A DNA stretch of 59,677 bases from Caulobacter endophyticus (lineage in GTDB: Bacteria; Pseudomonadota; Alphaproteobacteria; Caulobacterales; Caulobacteraceae): the NCBI RefSeq assembly GCF_003116815.1, contig NZ_QDKQ01000039.1:1-59677 (forward strand). Reading direction: 5' to 3'. The notes beneath the pieces are model-generated. The model ran no database searches. It had not been told where the DNA came from and worked only from the letters and a program-made list of their open reading frames with translations. Below, piece by piece: positions 37,091 to 51,071 of this stretch. Positions within the stretch are counted from its first letter, which is position 1; each line of letters opens with the position of its first letter. A program made the translations under genes and the position numbers.

Positions 37091-38604
37091 GTGAACCGCA
37101 GGGGCGCGGGCGCCGATGCGGCCGGGCGCGACGCCAGGGACGCGAGCCTTGCCTCCAGCGGCCGCATCCGGCCGACGTCGGCGGCGATGCGGCCCAGGAT
37201 GTTCTGAAAGATCTGGATCTGCTCGGCCTCGGCAACGCCCTCGGCCAGTGGATCATGGGCCTGCGGGATCAGGCCATGACCGATAAGGCAGGCCGCCCAG
37301 TTGGCGGGCTGGAACGCCTCGTCCTCGCGGGCCGGCACGACGCCGCGCGCGCCGAACAGGCGCAGCCGATAGGCAAGCTCGGCCGGCGGCTCGCTTTCGC
37401 GGACGGCCTCCCACGGCGCGCCGGCTCGACGGTTCAGGTTATAGTGCATGGCCTGGAAGTCGCGCAGTCCACGTCCCTGGGCGGCCAGCGCCGCGCCATA
37501 GGCCCGCGCCTCGGGGGCCTCGGCCCCGCCGCCGGCGTCGGCCGGGAACAGCGACACCAGGTGCGAAAGACCGGCCTGGAAGGCGTGCATGGGCGCGGCG
37601 TCGGAGGGATCGAGCGCGATCGCGGCCGCCCCCAGCGCCACGCAGTTGCCGATCCACGGCCGCGTCTGCATGCCCGGTCGCAGAGCCTGCGCCTCGCCCT
37701 GCCGCCAGCCCAGCGGCGAGACGCCCTCGGCGCGGCGCGCCATCAGCCCGGCGTCAGCGGTCCGGGAGTCGTAGACCGCCAGCCCGGCCGTACGGTCCTG
37801 CAACGGGTACAGCCCGATCCAGCCGCCCTCGACGGCCTCGATATGGGCGTAGGCCGGGAGGGTCTTCAGGCGTTGTCCGGCCAGCGGCAGCACCCTGTCG
37901 AACGGCAGCCATCGGGCCCAGGATTCGAAGGCCGCGCCGGGCATCTGGCCGATCAGCGCCCCGTCGCCGACATCGACGAAGAGATCGCCGGCGATACGCG
38001 CGCCGCTCTCCAGAACGACCGCGTCGATCCGCTCGCCCGACCGCTCGATATCCGCCAGCGCCCCCTGCTCGACAGTGACGCCGTCAACCAGGGCGCGCTG
38101 GCGCAGCAGCGTCGCATAGGCGGCGGCGTCGACATGCAGGCCGGCGCCTGGCGAGGACAGCCGCCCAGGATCGTCACCCTCCACGATGCGCCCCTGCTTG
38201 GCGGCGGCCGCGCCCAGCGAGAAGTCCTCCAGCGCGGTCTTCAGGCCGCGCTTGCGGGCCAGCACCCAGTGATGGACGAAATCGACATAGTCCACCGCAT
38301 GGCCGTGGGTGTCGTACGGGTGCAGGAAGGCAGATCCGTCCCCGGAGAAGCCGGCGAACCGCTGCCCGAGCGAGGGAACCGCCCCGCAGCGTCGCGACAG
38401 CTCGACCTCCGACAGGCCCAGCAACTGATGCAGGTTGCCCATGGCCGGCAGGCCCGCGTGCGACAACCCAGGCGTCGGCGGCGCGGTCTCGACGGCGAGT
38501 ACGGCGAGACCCCCGGCCCCGAACGCCTTGCGAAGCGCCAGGGTCGCAAGCCAGAGCGGCGCGCCAGCCCCGGCCACCACGACGGTCCGCACGGGCCGGC
38601 TCAT
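37087..38604 (-). CDS. Degenerate halogenase-family paralogue lacking catalytic motifs
   Basis: 505 aa, coupled by 4-base overlaps to halogenase genes on both sides. It aligns end to end with them (RWLPFDRVLPLAGQRLK, QTRPWIGNCVALGAAAIALD, LIPQAHDPLAEGV). However, GGGTAGW has become GAGAPLW (12-18), the TFKLGIEF segment with the catalytic lysine is replaced (SGDGSAFLHPYDTHG region), and WxWxIP has become GGWIGLYPLQD. The flavin-site Gly-x-Gly is partly kept. It is probably catalytically dead as a halogenase and may act as a structural or regulatory partner, or have another flavin function. The reading frame is fully intact, so it is not a decaying pseudogene. Confidence 0.75.
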   Translation of the reverse strand: MSRPVRTVVVAGAGAPLWLATLALRKAFGAGGLAVLAVETAPPTPGLSHAGLPAMGNLHQLLGLSEVELSRRCGAVPSLGQRFAGFSGDGSAFLHPYDTHGHAVDYVDFVHHWVLARKRGLKTALEDFSLGAAAAKQGRIVEGDDPGRLSSPGAGLHVDAAAYATLLRQRALVDGVTVEQGALADIERSGERIDAVVLESGARIAGDLFVDVGDGALIGQMPGAAFESWARWLPFDRVLPLAGQRLKTLPAYAHIEAVEGGWIGLYPLQDRTAGLAVYDSRTADAGLMARRAEGVSPLGWRQGEAQALRPGMQTRPWIGNCVALGAAAIALDPSDAAPMHAFQAGLSHLVSLFPADAGGGAEAPEARAYGAALAAQGRGLRDFQAMHYNLNRRAGAPWEAVRESEPPAELAYRLRLFGARGVVPAREDEAFQPANWAACLIGHGLIPQAHDPLAEGVAEAEQIQIFQNILGRIAADVGRMRPLEARLASLASRPAASAPAPLRFT

Positions 38605-40133
38605 GCCATGATCTCCGCGACCGGACGTTCGGTAATGGCGCAGTGTCGCGCGATGAAGTCCGCATGGCTCGGCATGGCCGGAACCCGCCGGGCGATGACC
38701 GCCTGTTGCCGCTCCATCTCGGCCAGGGCCTGAGGCAGGGGCACGTTGTCGGCCATGCGGTCGTAGCCTCCGGGCAGGACGCCCTGCCCCAGCAGCACCG
38801 AGATCCAGCTCGGCTGGGCGAACAGGCCGTCACGATGGTTGGGCGCGACGCCGCGATGCCGGAACAGCTCCAGCTTTTCCCGCAGGCTCTCGGGGATCTC
38901 CATCTCGCGACAGTGCTTCCACAATTCGCCGTCGGTGCGGGTGTTGGCGTGGTAGTGCAGGATCAGGAAGTCGCGCACCCGGTCGTATTCCATGTCGACC
39001 CGGCGGTTGAAGTCCTCGACCAAGGCCGGCTCCACCCGCTTGCCGGGGAACAGCTTGAGCAGGTTCATCACCGCCACCTGCACCAGGTAGATGCTGGTCG
39101 ACTCCAACGGTTCGAGGAAGCCGCTCGCCAGGCCCGCGGCCATCACGTTGCGGGTCCACGAGGCCGTGCGGCGGCCGGCCTTGAAACGGATCTGTCGCGG
39201 CTCGGCCAGGGCCTCGCCGTCGAGGTTGGCCATCAGGACCGACGCAGCCTCGTCGTCGCTGATGTAGCGGCTGGAATAGACGTAGCCGTTGCCGGTGCGG
39301 TGCTGCAGCGGAATCCGCCACTGCCAACCGGCCTCGCGGGCGGTCGAGCGGGTGAAGGGCGTGAAGCGATCGGCGCGAGCGCAGGGCACGGCCCAGGCCC
39401 GGTCGCACGGCAGCCAGTCGGTCCACTCCTCGAACGGGCTCTCCAGGGTCTGGCCGATCAGCAGGCCGCGAAAGCCCGTGCAGTCCACGAAGAAGTCGCC
39501 CTTGACCACCTCGCCCGAGGCCAGGGTGATCGAGGCGACGTCACCGGAAAGCGGGTCGCGCGTAACGTCGACGACCTTGCCTTCCGTGCGCTTCAGCCCC
39601 CTGCCCTCGGCCACCGTGCGCAGGTATCGGGCATAGAGGCTGGCGTCGAAGTGGTAGGCGTAGCTGTAGGTGGAATCGATCCTGTCGGGATCGGGATTGG
39701 GAAACTCGAACCGGTCGGCCCGCGCCGCGGCGATGGCGTAGGAGAACTGCTCGATATCGAAGTGGTGGCCCGCCAGCCGCGCCCTGTTCCAGTGATGGTG
39801 GAAGCCCGCGCCGCCGATCGCCGCGCCGTGCACGCCGAAGGGATGGTGGTAGGACGAGCCCTTGAAGCCCCAGTCGAGGAACTCGATGCCGAGTTTGAAC
39901 GTGCCGTTCGTCTCGCGCATCATTTCGACCTCGTCGATGCCGACGAAGCGGTTGTAGTCGCGCATGGCCGGGATGGTGGCCTCGCCCACGCCGACGGTGG
40001 CGATCTCGTCGGACTCCACCAGCCGAACCCGCGCCTGGTGCGGACGCAGGCCGCTGACCAGCGCCGTCGCCATCATCCAGCCGGCCGTACCCCCGCCGAC
40101 GATGACGATATCCAAGGGCGTGCTTGTTTCCAT
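38601..40133 (-). CDS. Flavin-dependent tryptophan-halogenase family protein (first of three)
   Basis: 510 aa. ATG 40133 is preferred over an upstream in-frame start because it puts METSTPLDIVIVGGGTAGWM at the N terminus as in the paralogue. GGGTAGW at 13-19, catalytic lysine K80 in NGTFKLGIEF, WQWRIPLQHRTGNG, and GFLEPLESTSIY with the conserved glutamate. It differs from the third gene in the substrate-cover region (YHHPFGVHGAAIGGAGFHHH). It follows the large TBDR by 93 bases and overlaps the degenerate paralogue (ATGA), forming an operon of TBDR and three halogenase-family genes. Confidence 0.9.
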   Translation of the reverse strand: METSTPLDIVIVGGGTAGWMMATALVSGLRPHQARVRLVESDEIATVGVGEATIPAMRDYNRFVGIDEVEMMRETNGTFKLGIEFLDWGFKGSSYHHPFGVHGAAIGGAGFHHHWNRARLAGHHFDIEQFSYAIAAARADRFEFPNPDPDRIDSTYSYAYHFDASLYARYLRTVAEGRGLKRTEGKVVDVTRDPLSGDVASITLASGEVVKGDFFVDCTGFRGLLIGQTLESPFEEWTDWLPCDRAWAVPCARADRFTPFTRSTAREAGWQWRIPLQHRTGNGYVYSSRYISDDEAASVLMANLDGEALAEPRQIRFKAGRRTASWTRNVMAAGLASGFLEPLESTSIYLVQVAVMNLLKLFPGKRVEPALVEDFNRRVDMEYDRVRDFLILHYHANTRTDGELWKHCREMEIPESLREKLELFRHRGVAPNHRDGLFAQPSWISVLLGQGVLPGGYDRMADNVPLPQALAEMERQQAVIARRVPAMPSHADFIARHCAITERPVAEIMA

Positions 40134-40226
40134 GCCGCCGTTCCACCCCGTTGTCGGGCTCCGCGAGCGGTCCCGTATTCTCGTGACGAAGGGACGGACC
40201 ACTGGCCCGCCCCTTCTCAGGATCGA

Positions 40227-43200
40227 TCAGTACTTGAACCGGAACGTCAACAGATAACGCTTGTCGGTGCGGTTCCAGGCGTTGTCCTTCAGGAGCCCCC
40301 CGGCCGACGCGTCGTTGACCTGCTGCTTGAGCACGGACTCGGTGTTCAGCAGGTTGCTGCCTTGCAGGCTGATCTCCAGGTTGTCGCTGGCCCGATAGCG
40401 GATCGACGCGTCGAGATAGCCGGCGTCGTCCTGCCAGATCGGGAAGGCCAGGCAGCAGTCCATGGCCGTCAGCAGATATTTCGAGCGCCAGTTGTAGGCC
40501 GCCCGCACCGCCCAGCGGCCTTTCTCGTACATGCCCACCAGATTGTAGGCGTACTTCGACAGGCCTTCGAGCGAGTCCACCTGCACCGCCCCGTCGGCTT
40601 GGCTGAGGCCGCCGCCGCTGGTGTTGGAGCCGCCGCCCCCCGAGGCGTTGCTCAGGTTGCTGTTGGTGATGCCCTTGTTGGAAACATAGGTGAAGTTGGC
40701 CTGGATCCCGAGACCGTCGAACGGCGCGGGCAGGAAGTCGAAGTAGCGCTGGTAGGCCACTTCGGCGCCGCGGATCTTGGCCCCGTCGCCGTTGACCGGA
40801 CCGCGCGTCAGCACCGTGCGGGTGACGCCGTTGACCGTGACCTCCTGGTTGAAGCCGCCGTACTGGATGTAGTCGTTGAACTTCTTGTAGAAGACCGCCA
40901 GCGAGAACGAGCCTACATCGGCGAAGTAGTGCTCGAGGCTGAGGTCGATCTGGTCGGCCGTCATCGGCTTCAGGTAGGGATTATAGGACTCCGCCGTGTA
41001 GCGGATGTTGACCCCGGTGATGTTGCCTGCGCTGTCCTTGACCCACAGAGGGTCATTGACGTTGTTCATGTCGGGCCCGGCCATGTTCACCTGAACATAG
41101 TTCTTCAGGTAGCCGATATCGGGACGCGACATAGCCCGCGACGCGGCCAGGCGCAGCTGCCACTCGTCGTTCAGATCGATCTTCAGATTGAAGCTGGGCA
41201 GCCAGTTGTGGTGCTTCTGTCGAACGCTGCTGGACGAGGCCAGGCCATCGGTGAACGCCTTGTCTTCGGCCGACAGGTAGCACCACAGGCTCTGGGGCAC
41301 GTAGGCGCCGGTGACTGGCAAGCCATCGGGGCCGAGCGGGCGTCCGCGCGGTTGACAGACCCGGGGATCAATCTTGTTGAAATCGGCGTGGACCAGCGAG
41401 CCGGCGCTTTCGTTGGTGGTGCCAACGTAGCGGAGGCCGATGTTGCCGCTGACCCCGAAGCCGCCGATCGTGTGGTCGCGCCCGCCGAACTTCAGCATCA
41501 CATAGGCGGCGTTGGTCTTTTCGGAGACCTCGGTGATTTCCTGCGGCAGGAAGCAGTTGGTCTCGCCCGGGCGGTAGCAGACCGCCTCCCAGCGCGATGA
41601 GCCCACGCCGGTGTTGGAATAGCCGAAGGCCTTCTGGAATTTCTCCAGGTCCTTAACGAAGTCCATGCTGGCGAAGGTCAGCATGCCCGACTTCAGGACG
41701 TCGCCGCTGAAGATGTCGTTGAACGACCGCACGTCCGGCAGGTTGCGATCCCAGCCGCTGAAGGTGGTCGTGGCGTTGCCGGTGGCGCAGTCGCCGTTGA
41801 CGTTTGAGGCCGGCGCGGTGCGGTCGACGTTGTACCAGAGGTAGTCGGTGCTGTTGACGCCGCCGCCGCCCTGGTCGCAGCCCCAGGCGTTGGCGATGCC
41901 GCCCCAGTTGTAGACGCTCCAGCGGACGGTCTGTTCGCGATCGGCGTGACGCGCGCCGGCCTTCAGCGAGTCCAGCCAGCCGTCGCCCAGGTCGTACTGC
42001 ACGTCGATCCGCGCGGCGAACTGGTCGCCTTCGCTGCGCTCCAGGTGGTTGTTGACGTTGTTGAAGCGCCAGGCGTTCGGATTGGCGAGGCCGCCAGGGG
42101 CGTAGTTGATGTTGGTGCCCGGCAGCACGGTCATCACCGGGTGGTCGCCCGTCGCGTCGATATTGAGGTTGGCGTAGGAAACCAGGCCCACATCGGCGTC
42201 GTAGTTCGACAGCTTGGCCTTCACCTTCTGGACGTCGAAGTTGAAGCGCAGGCGATCGGTCGGATCCCACTTCAGATTGAAGGCCAGATCCTGGGTCGTC
42301 TGCTTGTTGTAGTTGTAGCGGGTGGTCGCCGACAACTCGCCGCCGCGCTGCTCGGGCGCGCAGTCGGTACGGCCGGTCCAGCCATAGCAGGGCTCGATGA
42401 CCGGCTGGCCCGTCGAGGTCTGGCCGATCAGGTAGCCGGCCCAGTCGTTGTTGGCCGAGGTGGTGTTACCGACCCAGCCCAGCGGCGAGGTCATGATCCC
42501 GCTCTCGAAGTTGCCCTCGTCGTCGAACTTGAAGGTCGTGCCCGGCGCCGGCAGCACGTAGGTGTTGGCGTCGGCGTTGGTGATCTCGAAGTGCGGGCCG
42601 CGGTTGTAGAGGCTGAAGGCGCTGCCCTGCACCGAGCGCTCGTGCCAGATGTTCTCGTAGCTCGACTTGTTGAACTGCACCGTGGCCAGGAACTTCCGGT
42701 CGTTGTCGCGCCACTGGCCGGCGGCGGCGACGCCGTTGCGGGTGCGGTCGAACTCGGTGTGGGCCAGGCGATACCAGGCCGGGATGTATTTCGTGCCGCC
42801 ACCGAACATGGTGACGTCCTTGAAGATACCCATGCGGCCGAACTGCGAGCTCTCCGAGATGGTGTTCAGCTCGGAATGGGCGCCGTTCACCATCAGGCCG
42901 AACTCGCCGATCTCGGTGTCCCAGCGGTTGGCGTAGATGGCCGAAACCTCTGGCGTCACCTGCTCGGACAGGGTGCCGTAGTTCAGCGAAGTGGTGATGC
43001 CGATCACCCTGCCAGCGCTGTCGAACGGCAGGCGCGTCTTCAGGTCGACGGTGCCGGCGATGCCGCCCTCGATCAGCTCGGCAGTCTGGTTCTTGTAGGT
43101 GTCGACCCCGCCCATCAGTTCGGGCGAGACGTCGCCCCACGACAGGCCGCGCGAGGAGTTGGCGCTGAAGGTGTCGCGGCCGTTGAACTCCGAACGGACC

Positions 43201-43595
43201 TGCGAAAGGCCGCGCACGATGACGCCCGAGGGCTCGGCCGAGAAGTGGGTGGTGTCGCTTGTCGAGGCGTAGCGGTTGACGGTGACGCCGGGCACGCGCT
43301 GCAGGGCCTCGGCGACCGACTTGTCGGGGAACGAGCCGATGTCGGAGGCGGTGATGGAGTCGACGATGGTGTCGGCGCTGCGCTTGATCTGCTGAGCCGA
43401 TTTCAGCGCCGCGCGCTGGCCGGTGACGATCACCGTCTCGACCTGATTGTCGGCGATCACGTCCGACGGCGAGGCCTGCGAGGCGGCCGGAGCGGTCGAC
43501 ACCGTCTCCTGCGCCAGGGCCGGCGCCGCGCTCAGCAAGGCCGCGACCGAGGCGCAGCCCATCCATCCGGCCATGCGGATTCGCGTGGTTCTCAT
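40227..43595 (-). CDS. Very large TonB-dependent receptor, 1122 aa, leading the halogenase operon
   Basis: ATG 43595 after GGAGGGG. Signal peptide MRTTRIRMAGWMGCASVAAL to APALAQ. TonB-box ETVIVTGQRAALKSAQQIKR. Plug DIGSFPDKSVAEALQRVPGV, VIVRGLSQVRSEFNGRDTFS and QTAELIEGGIAGTVDLKTRL, the long TBDR class (TIGR01782-like). The C terminus is KRYLLTFRFKY, ending in an aromatic residue. Position at the head of the halogenase genes implies shared expression. In related bacteria such receptor/halogenase/cupin sets accompany carbohydrate loci. Ligand unknown. Confidence 0.93.
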   Translation of the reverse strand: MRTTRIRMAGWMGCASVAALLSAAPALAQETVSTAPAASQASPSDVIADNQVETVIVTGQRAALKSAQQIKRSADTIVDSITASDIGSFPDKSVAEALQRVPGVTVNRYASTSDTTHFSAEPSGVIVRGLSQVRSEFNGRDTFSANSSRGLSWGDVSPELMGGVDTYKNQTAELIEGGIAGTVDLKTRLPFDSAGRVIGITTSLNYGTLSEQVTPEVSAIYANRWDTEIGEFGLMVNGAHSELNTISESSQFGRMGIFKDVTMFGGGTKYIPAWYRLAHTEFDRTRNGVAAAGQWRDNDRKFLATVQFNKSSYENIWHERSVQGSAFSLYNRGPHFEITNADANTYVLPAPGTTFKFDDEGNFESGIMTSPLGWVGNTTSANNDWAGYLIGQTSTGQPVIEPCYGWTGRTDCAPEQRGGELSATTRYNYNKQTTQDLAFNLKWDPTDRLRFNFDVQKVKAKLSNYDADVGLVSYANLNIDATGDHPVMTVLPGTNINYAPGGLANPNAWRFNNVNNHLERSEGDQFAARIDVQYDLGDGWLDSLKAGARHADREQTVRWSVYNWGGIANAWGCDQGGGGVNSTDYLWYNVDRTAPASNVNGDCATGNATTTFSGWDRNLPDVRSFNDIFSGDVLKSGMLTFASMDFVKDLEKFQKAFGYSNTGVGSSRWEAVCYRPGETNCFLPQEITEVSEKTNAAYVMLKFGGRDHTIGGFGVSGNIGLRYVGTTNESAGSLVHADFNKIDPRVCQPRGRPLGPDGLPVTGAYVPQSLWCYLSAEDKAFTDGLASSSSVRQKHHNWLPSFNLKIDLNDEWQLRLAASRAMSRPDIGYLKNYVQVNMAGPDMNNVNDPLWVKDSAGNITGVNIRYTAESYNPYLKPMTADQIDLSLEHYFADVGSFSLAVFYKKFNDYIQYGGFNQEVTVNGVTRTVLTRGPVNGDGAKIRGAEVAYQRYFDFLPAPFDGLGIQANFTYVSNKGITNSNLSNASGGGGSNTSGGGLSQADGAVQVDSLEGLSKYAYNLVGMYEKGRWAVRAAYNWRSKYLLTAMDCCLAFPIWQDDAGYLDASIRYRASDNLEISLQGSNLLNTESVLKQQVNDASAGGLLKDNAWNRTDKRYLLTFRFKY

Positions 43596-43911
43596 AGGTC
43601 GTCCCCTCCCGAGACCGCGCGTGCGCGGCCCTTCCAGTGTCCGGATCATGAGTCCGGAAATGAGCGGTCGTGCCGCCGATTATGCGGGAAGCCTTGGCCA
43701 GGCGTCCTGGCGTCGCGCTTCCTCCCGTCGCGCCCGTCTCGACGCGGGCGCTTGATGTTTCATAACCGTAGCAAACACCGGTACGCCAGCATTTTATAAA
43801 AATATTTTGTTTAATCCTGGAGCCTTGCCAACCGCTGTTGCCTGACGGACACAATCACCCTTCGGTACGCCCCGTTCGAAGGGTGACGACCTTCGAGGGG
43901 GAGGACGCCAG
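43596..43911. other. Divergent promoter region between halogenase-locus TBDR and cupin-like gene
   Basis: 316 bases. A TCCGGA...TCCGGA pair lies at about 43638-43658, and a very AT-rich block (TTTTATAAAAATATTTTG and flanks) at about 43790-43815 probably serves as promoter or upstream element. No gene or clear operator is recognised. Confidence 0.5.
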
Positions 43912-44928
43912 GTGCAGGAAATCCGCGAATCCACGGCCGCCTCGCCTGAGGCGCTGGCCATGCTGACGAGCGCCGCCGAGCCGGTGGTTATCCGCGGCCT
44001 GGTCTCCCACTGGCCGGTTGTCGCGGCGGGCCGCACGGGACATGCGGCGCTGTTCGATTACCTGTCGCGGTTCGACGCCGGCCAGTCGGTCGCCACCGTC
44101 TTCGCTCCGGCCGAAGCCGGCGGGCGGTTCTTCTATGACGACGACCTGACCGGCATGAACTTCAAGACCGGCCGGGCTCGCCTGAAGAAGACCTTCGACT
44201 TCCTGGCCGAGCACGCCCAGGACGCCGAACAGACGGCCCTGGCCGCCCAGTCGGCGCCGGCCTGGAACGCCCTGCCGGGCTTTGCCGAGGACAATCCGTT
44301 CCCCCTGCTCGGCCCCGAGATCGAGCCGCGGGTATGGATCGGCAACAGGGTGATCGTCGCCGCCCACCACGATCCGTTCGAAAACATCGCCTGCGTAGTC
44401 GCTGGCCGACGACGCTTCACGCTGTTCCCGCCAGATCAGGTCGAAAACCTCTACATGGGGCCGTTCGAGCGCACCCCGGCCGGGGCGACCATCAGCATGG
44501 TCTCGTTCGAGGATCCGGACCTCGACCGCTTCCCTCGCTTCGCCCAGGCGCTCGAGAGCGCGCAGTCGGCCGAGTTGGAGCCGGGCGATGCGATCTACGT
44601 GCCCTATCTGTGGTGGCACCACGTACGCTCGCTTGAGACGGTCAACATGCTGGTGAACTACTGGTGGAACCCGCCCAACCAGGGACGGGGCCTGGCCCGC
44701 GACGCCTTCATGCACGCCATGCTGACCCTGCGCGCCCTGCCCCCGGCCCACCGCCAGGCGTGGAAGGCGATGTTCGACCACTACGTCTTCCGCACCGAGG
44801 GCGACGCCGCCGACCATCTTCCGATCCATGCCAAAGGCATCCTCGGCGACCTCGACGAGACGGCGGGCAAGGCGTTGCTGACCATCCTGTCGCGTGTGCT
44901 GGCCGAATCCGCCGCCAAGCGCTCCTAG
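43912..44928 (+). CDS. JmjC/cupin-8-like putative Fe(II)/2-oxoglutarate oxygenase
   Basis: 338 aa from GTG 43912, with GGGGGAGG seven bases upstream. The double-stranded beta-helix core has VWIGNRVIVAAHHDP (iron-binding H152-x-D154), IACVVAGRRRFTLFPPDQVE and GDAIYVPYLWWHHVRSLE (distal His 236/237), the facial triad of cupin-8/JmjC hydroxylases. VVIRGLVSHWPVV near the N terminus is the usual family start. No signal peptide, so it is cytosolic. It is divergent from the TBDR/halogenase operon, and cupin-like proteins of this type commonly neighbour such halogenases. Its substrate is unknown. Its stop codon TAG lies in a CTAG palindrome shared with the convergent mannanase stop. Confidence 0.85.
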   Translation: MQEIRESTAASPEALAMLTSAAEPVVIRGLVSHWPVVAAGRTGHAALFDYLSRFDAGQSVATVFAPAEAGGRFFYDDDLTGMNFKTGRARLKKTFDFLAEHAQDAEQTALAAQSAPAWNALPGFAEDNPFPLLGPEIEPRVWIGNRVIVAAHHDPFENIACVVAGRRRFTLFPPDQVENLYMGPFERTPAGATISMVSFEDPDLDRFPRFAQALESAQSAELEPGDAIYVPYLWWHHVRSLETVNMLVNYWWNPPNQGRGLARDAFMHAMLTLRALPPAHRQAWKAMFDHYVFRTEGDAADHLPIHAKGILGDLDETAGKALLTILSRVLAESAAKRS

Positions 44929-45914
44929 CGGCAGGCGGTGAAGACCCGCGAGCGGCGGCTGGTCTGGCCCACGCCGCCCGGACCGTCGAAGAAACGCCGC
45001 CCCCAGGGCGTCAGCCGGCGCCCATCGAAACGCTCGACGAGGTCGAGATCAGCGACCTCCGGCGCATTGCCCGACCAAGACCAGGCAAGGTAGCCGACCC
45101 TCATCTCGCTGGAGAGCCGGAATATAGCCTCCTCGTCCACCGGTTCGCCCCGATGGTCGGGCCCGAACTCGCCGACGATCAATGGCAGGCGCGCCGCCTC
45201 GAAGGCCTTCAGATAGACCTCCACCGCGCCCGCCTCGCCGTAAGCCTCGTACATGTGAACGTCGAAGACCAGGTTGCGCAGCGGGTCCGCGGCGAACAGT
45301 TCTGCCGCCTTGTCGCGCATGGTTCCCGAGCGGTCCTGGCCGTAGTCGTGGGCGTCGATCACCAGGGCATGGCGCAGGCCCAGAGCGCGCAGCGCGACGA
45401 TGGCGGTGCGATGCGCCTCCAGCCACTGTATCGGCGTGACGGTCCCCGCCGTCGGCTCGTTGCCGATGTTGACCACGACGAAGTCCTCCTGGCCGCGAAG
45501 GACAGGCGCAAGCCTCGTCCAATAGGCCAGAGCCGAACCGATATGCGCGGCCTTGGGGTCCAGGCCGTAACCTGTGGTGTCGTGCACCTCCAGGATCACG
45601 ACCTGACCGGCGCGGCGGGCCTGCGTGAGAATTCGCCGCACGGCCATCGGCGAGGTGCGTCGCCAGCGCGTACCATCGCTCAGCACCACGCGGACGGCGT
45701 TGGAGCCCAGCGAAGCAGACTCGCGTATGGCCTTGGCGGTGGCGCGTGGCTTCCAGGCGTGAGGCAGGTTAACGCCCCGCGCCACGAAGGCGTCGCCGCA
45801 CGCATCGACCAGCTTGCCGTCGCGCACGGAGAAACCGGCGAAGGCGGGCGTGGCGGCGAGGATCGAGACGCAGGTAAGGCCAGCGGCCAGCTTTCGCGCG
45901 ACGTTCGCCACCAT
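44925..45914 (-). CDS. Endo-beta-1,4-mannanase, GH5 (subfamily 8-like), exported
   Basis: 329 aa from ATG 45914. Signal peptide ARKLAAGLTCVSILAATPAF. The sequence follows bacterial GH5_8 mannanases block by block: FVARGVNLPHAW, NAVRVVLSDG, VVILEVHDTTGY, VVVNIGNEPTAG (acid/base E153), HALVIDAHDYGQD, VFDVHMYEAYGE, LPLIVGEFGPDH (nucleophile E249), VDEEAI and VGYLAWSWSGNAPEVADLDL. One difference is NEP where many relatives have NEW. It cuts the mannan backbone. It is divergent from the ROK regulator gene, with an AT-rich box (45969-45996) between them. Confidence 0.88.
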   Translation of the reverse strand: MVANVARKLAAGLTCVSILAATPAFAGFSVRDGKLVDACGDAFVARGVNLPHAWKPRATAKAIRESASLGSNAVRVVLSDGTRWRRTSPMAVRRILTQARRAGQVVILEVHDTTGYGLDPKAAHIGSALAYWTRLAPVLRGQEDFVVVNIGNEPTAGTVTPIQWLEAHRTAIVALRALGLRHALVIDAHDYGQDRSGTMRDKAAELFAADPLRNLVFDVHMYEAYGEAGAVEVYLKAFEAARLPLIVGEFGPDHRGEPVDEEAIFRLSSEMRVGYLAWSWSGNAPEVADLDLVERFDGRRLTPWGRRFFDGPGGVGQTSRRSRVFTACR

Positions 45915-45968
45915 CAATGCCCCCGTTCAGGCCAACGACCCTGGCGGTGGCGTCCGGCTGGCGCAAGG

Positions 45969-45996
45969 GATAAAAGAAAGCAACTTTCATTATTCG
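45969..45996. promoter_or_regulatory. Mannan-locus box 1 (between mannanase and ROK regulator)
   Basis: On the minus strand GAATAATGAAAGTTGCTTTC then TTTTATCC; it has a GAAAG-N3-CTTTC inverted core. The same order GAATAA-N2-AAA-N3-GCTTT recurs before the kinase gene (53568-53596) and before the alpha-galactosidase (55075-55105). It lies 55 bases from the mannanase start and 74 from the ROK start. Proposed operator of the adjacent ROK regulator. Confidence 0.55.
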
Positions 45997-46069
45997 AAGA
46001 CGCCGCCATGTCGGATCGCCGACACCGGCCTTTCGCGTCTCGCGTCGCAGGTGCTAAGCCAGGGCACAG

Positions 46070-51020
<4,951 letters not shown>

Positions 51021-51071
51021 TTCCGTTTCCTCCTCCGCGTGCGGTCTGGTCGCCGCTTGTGCATCTTGTGT

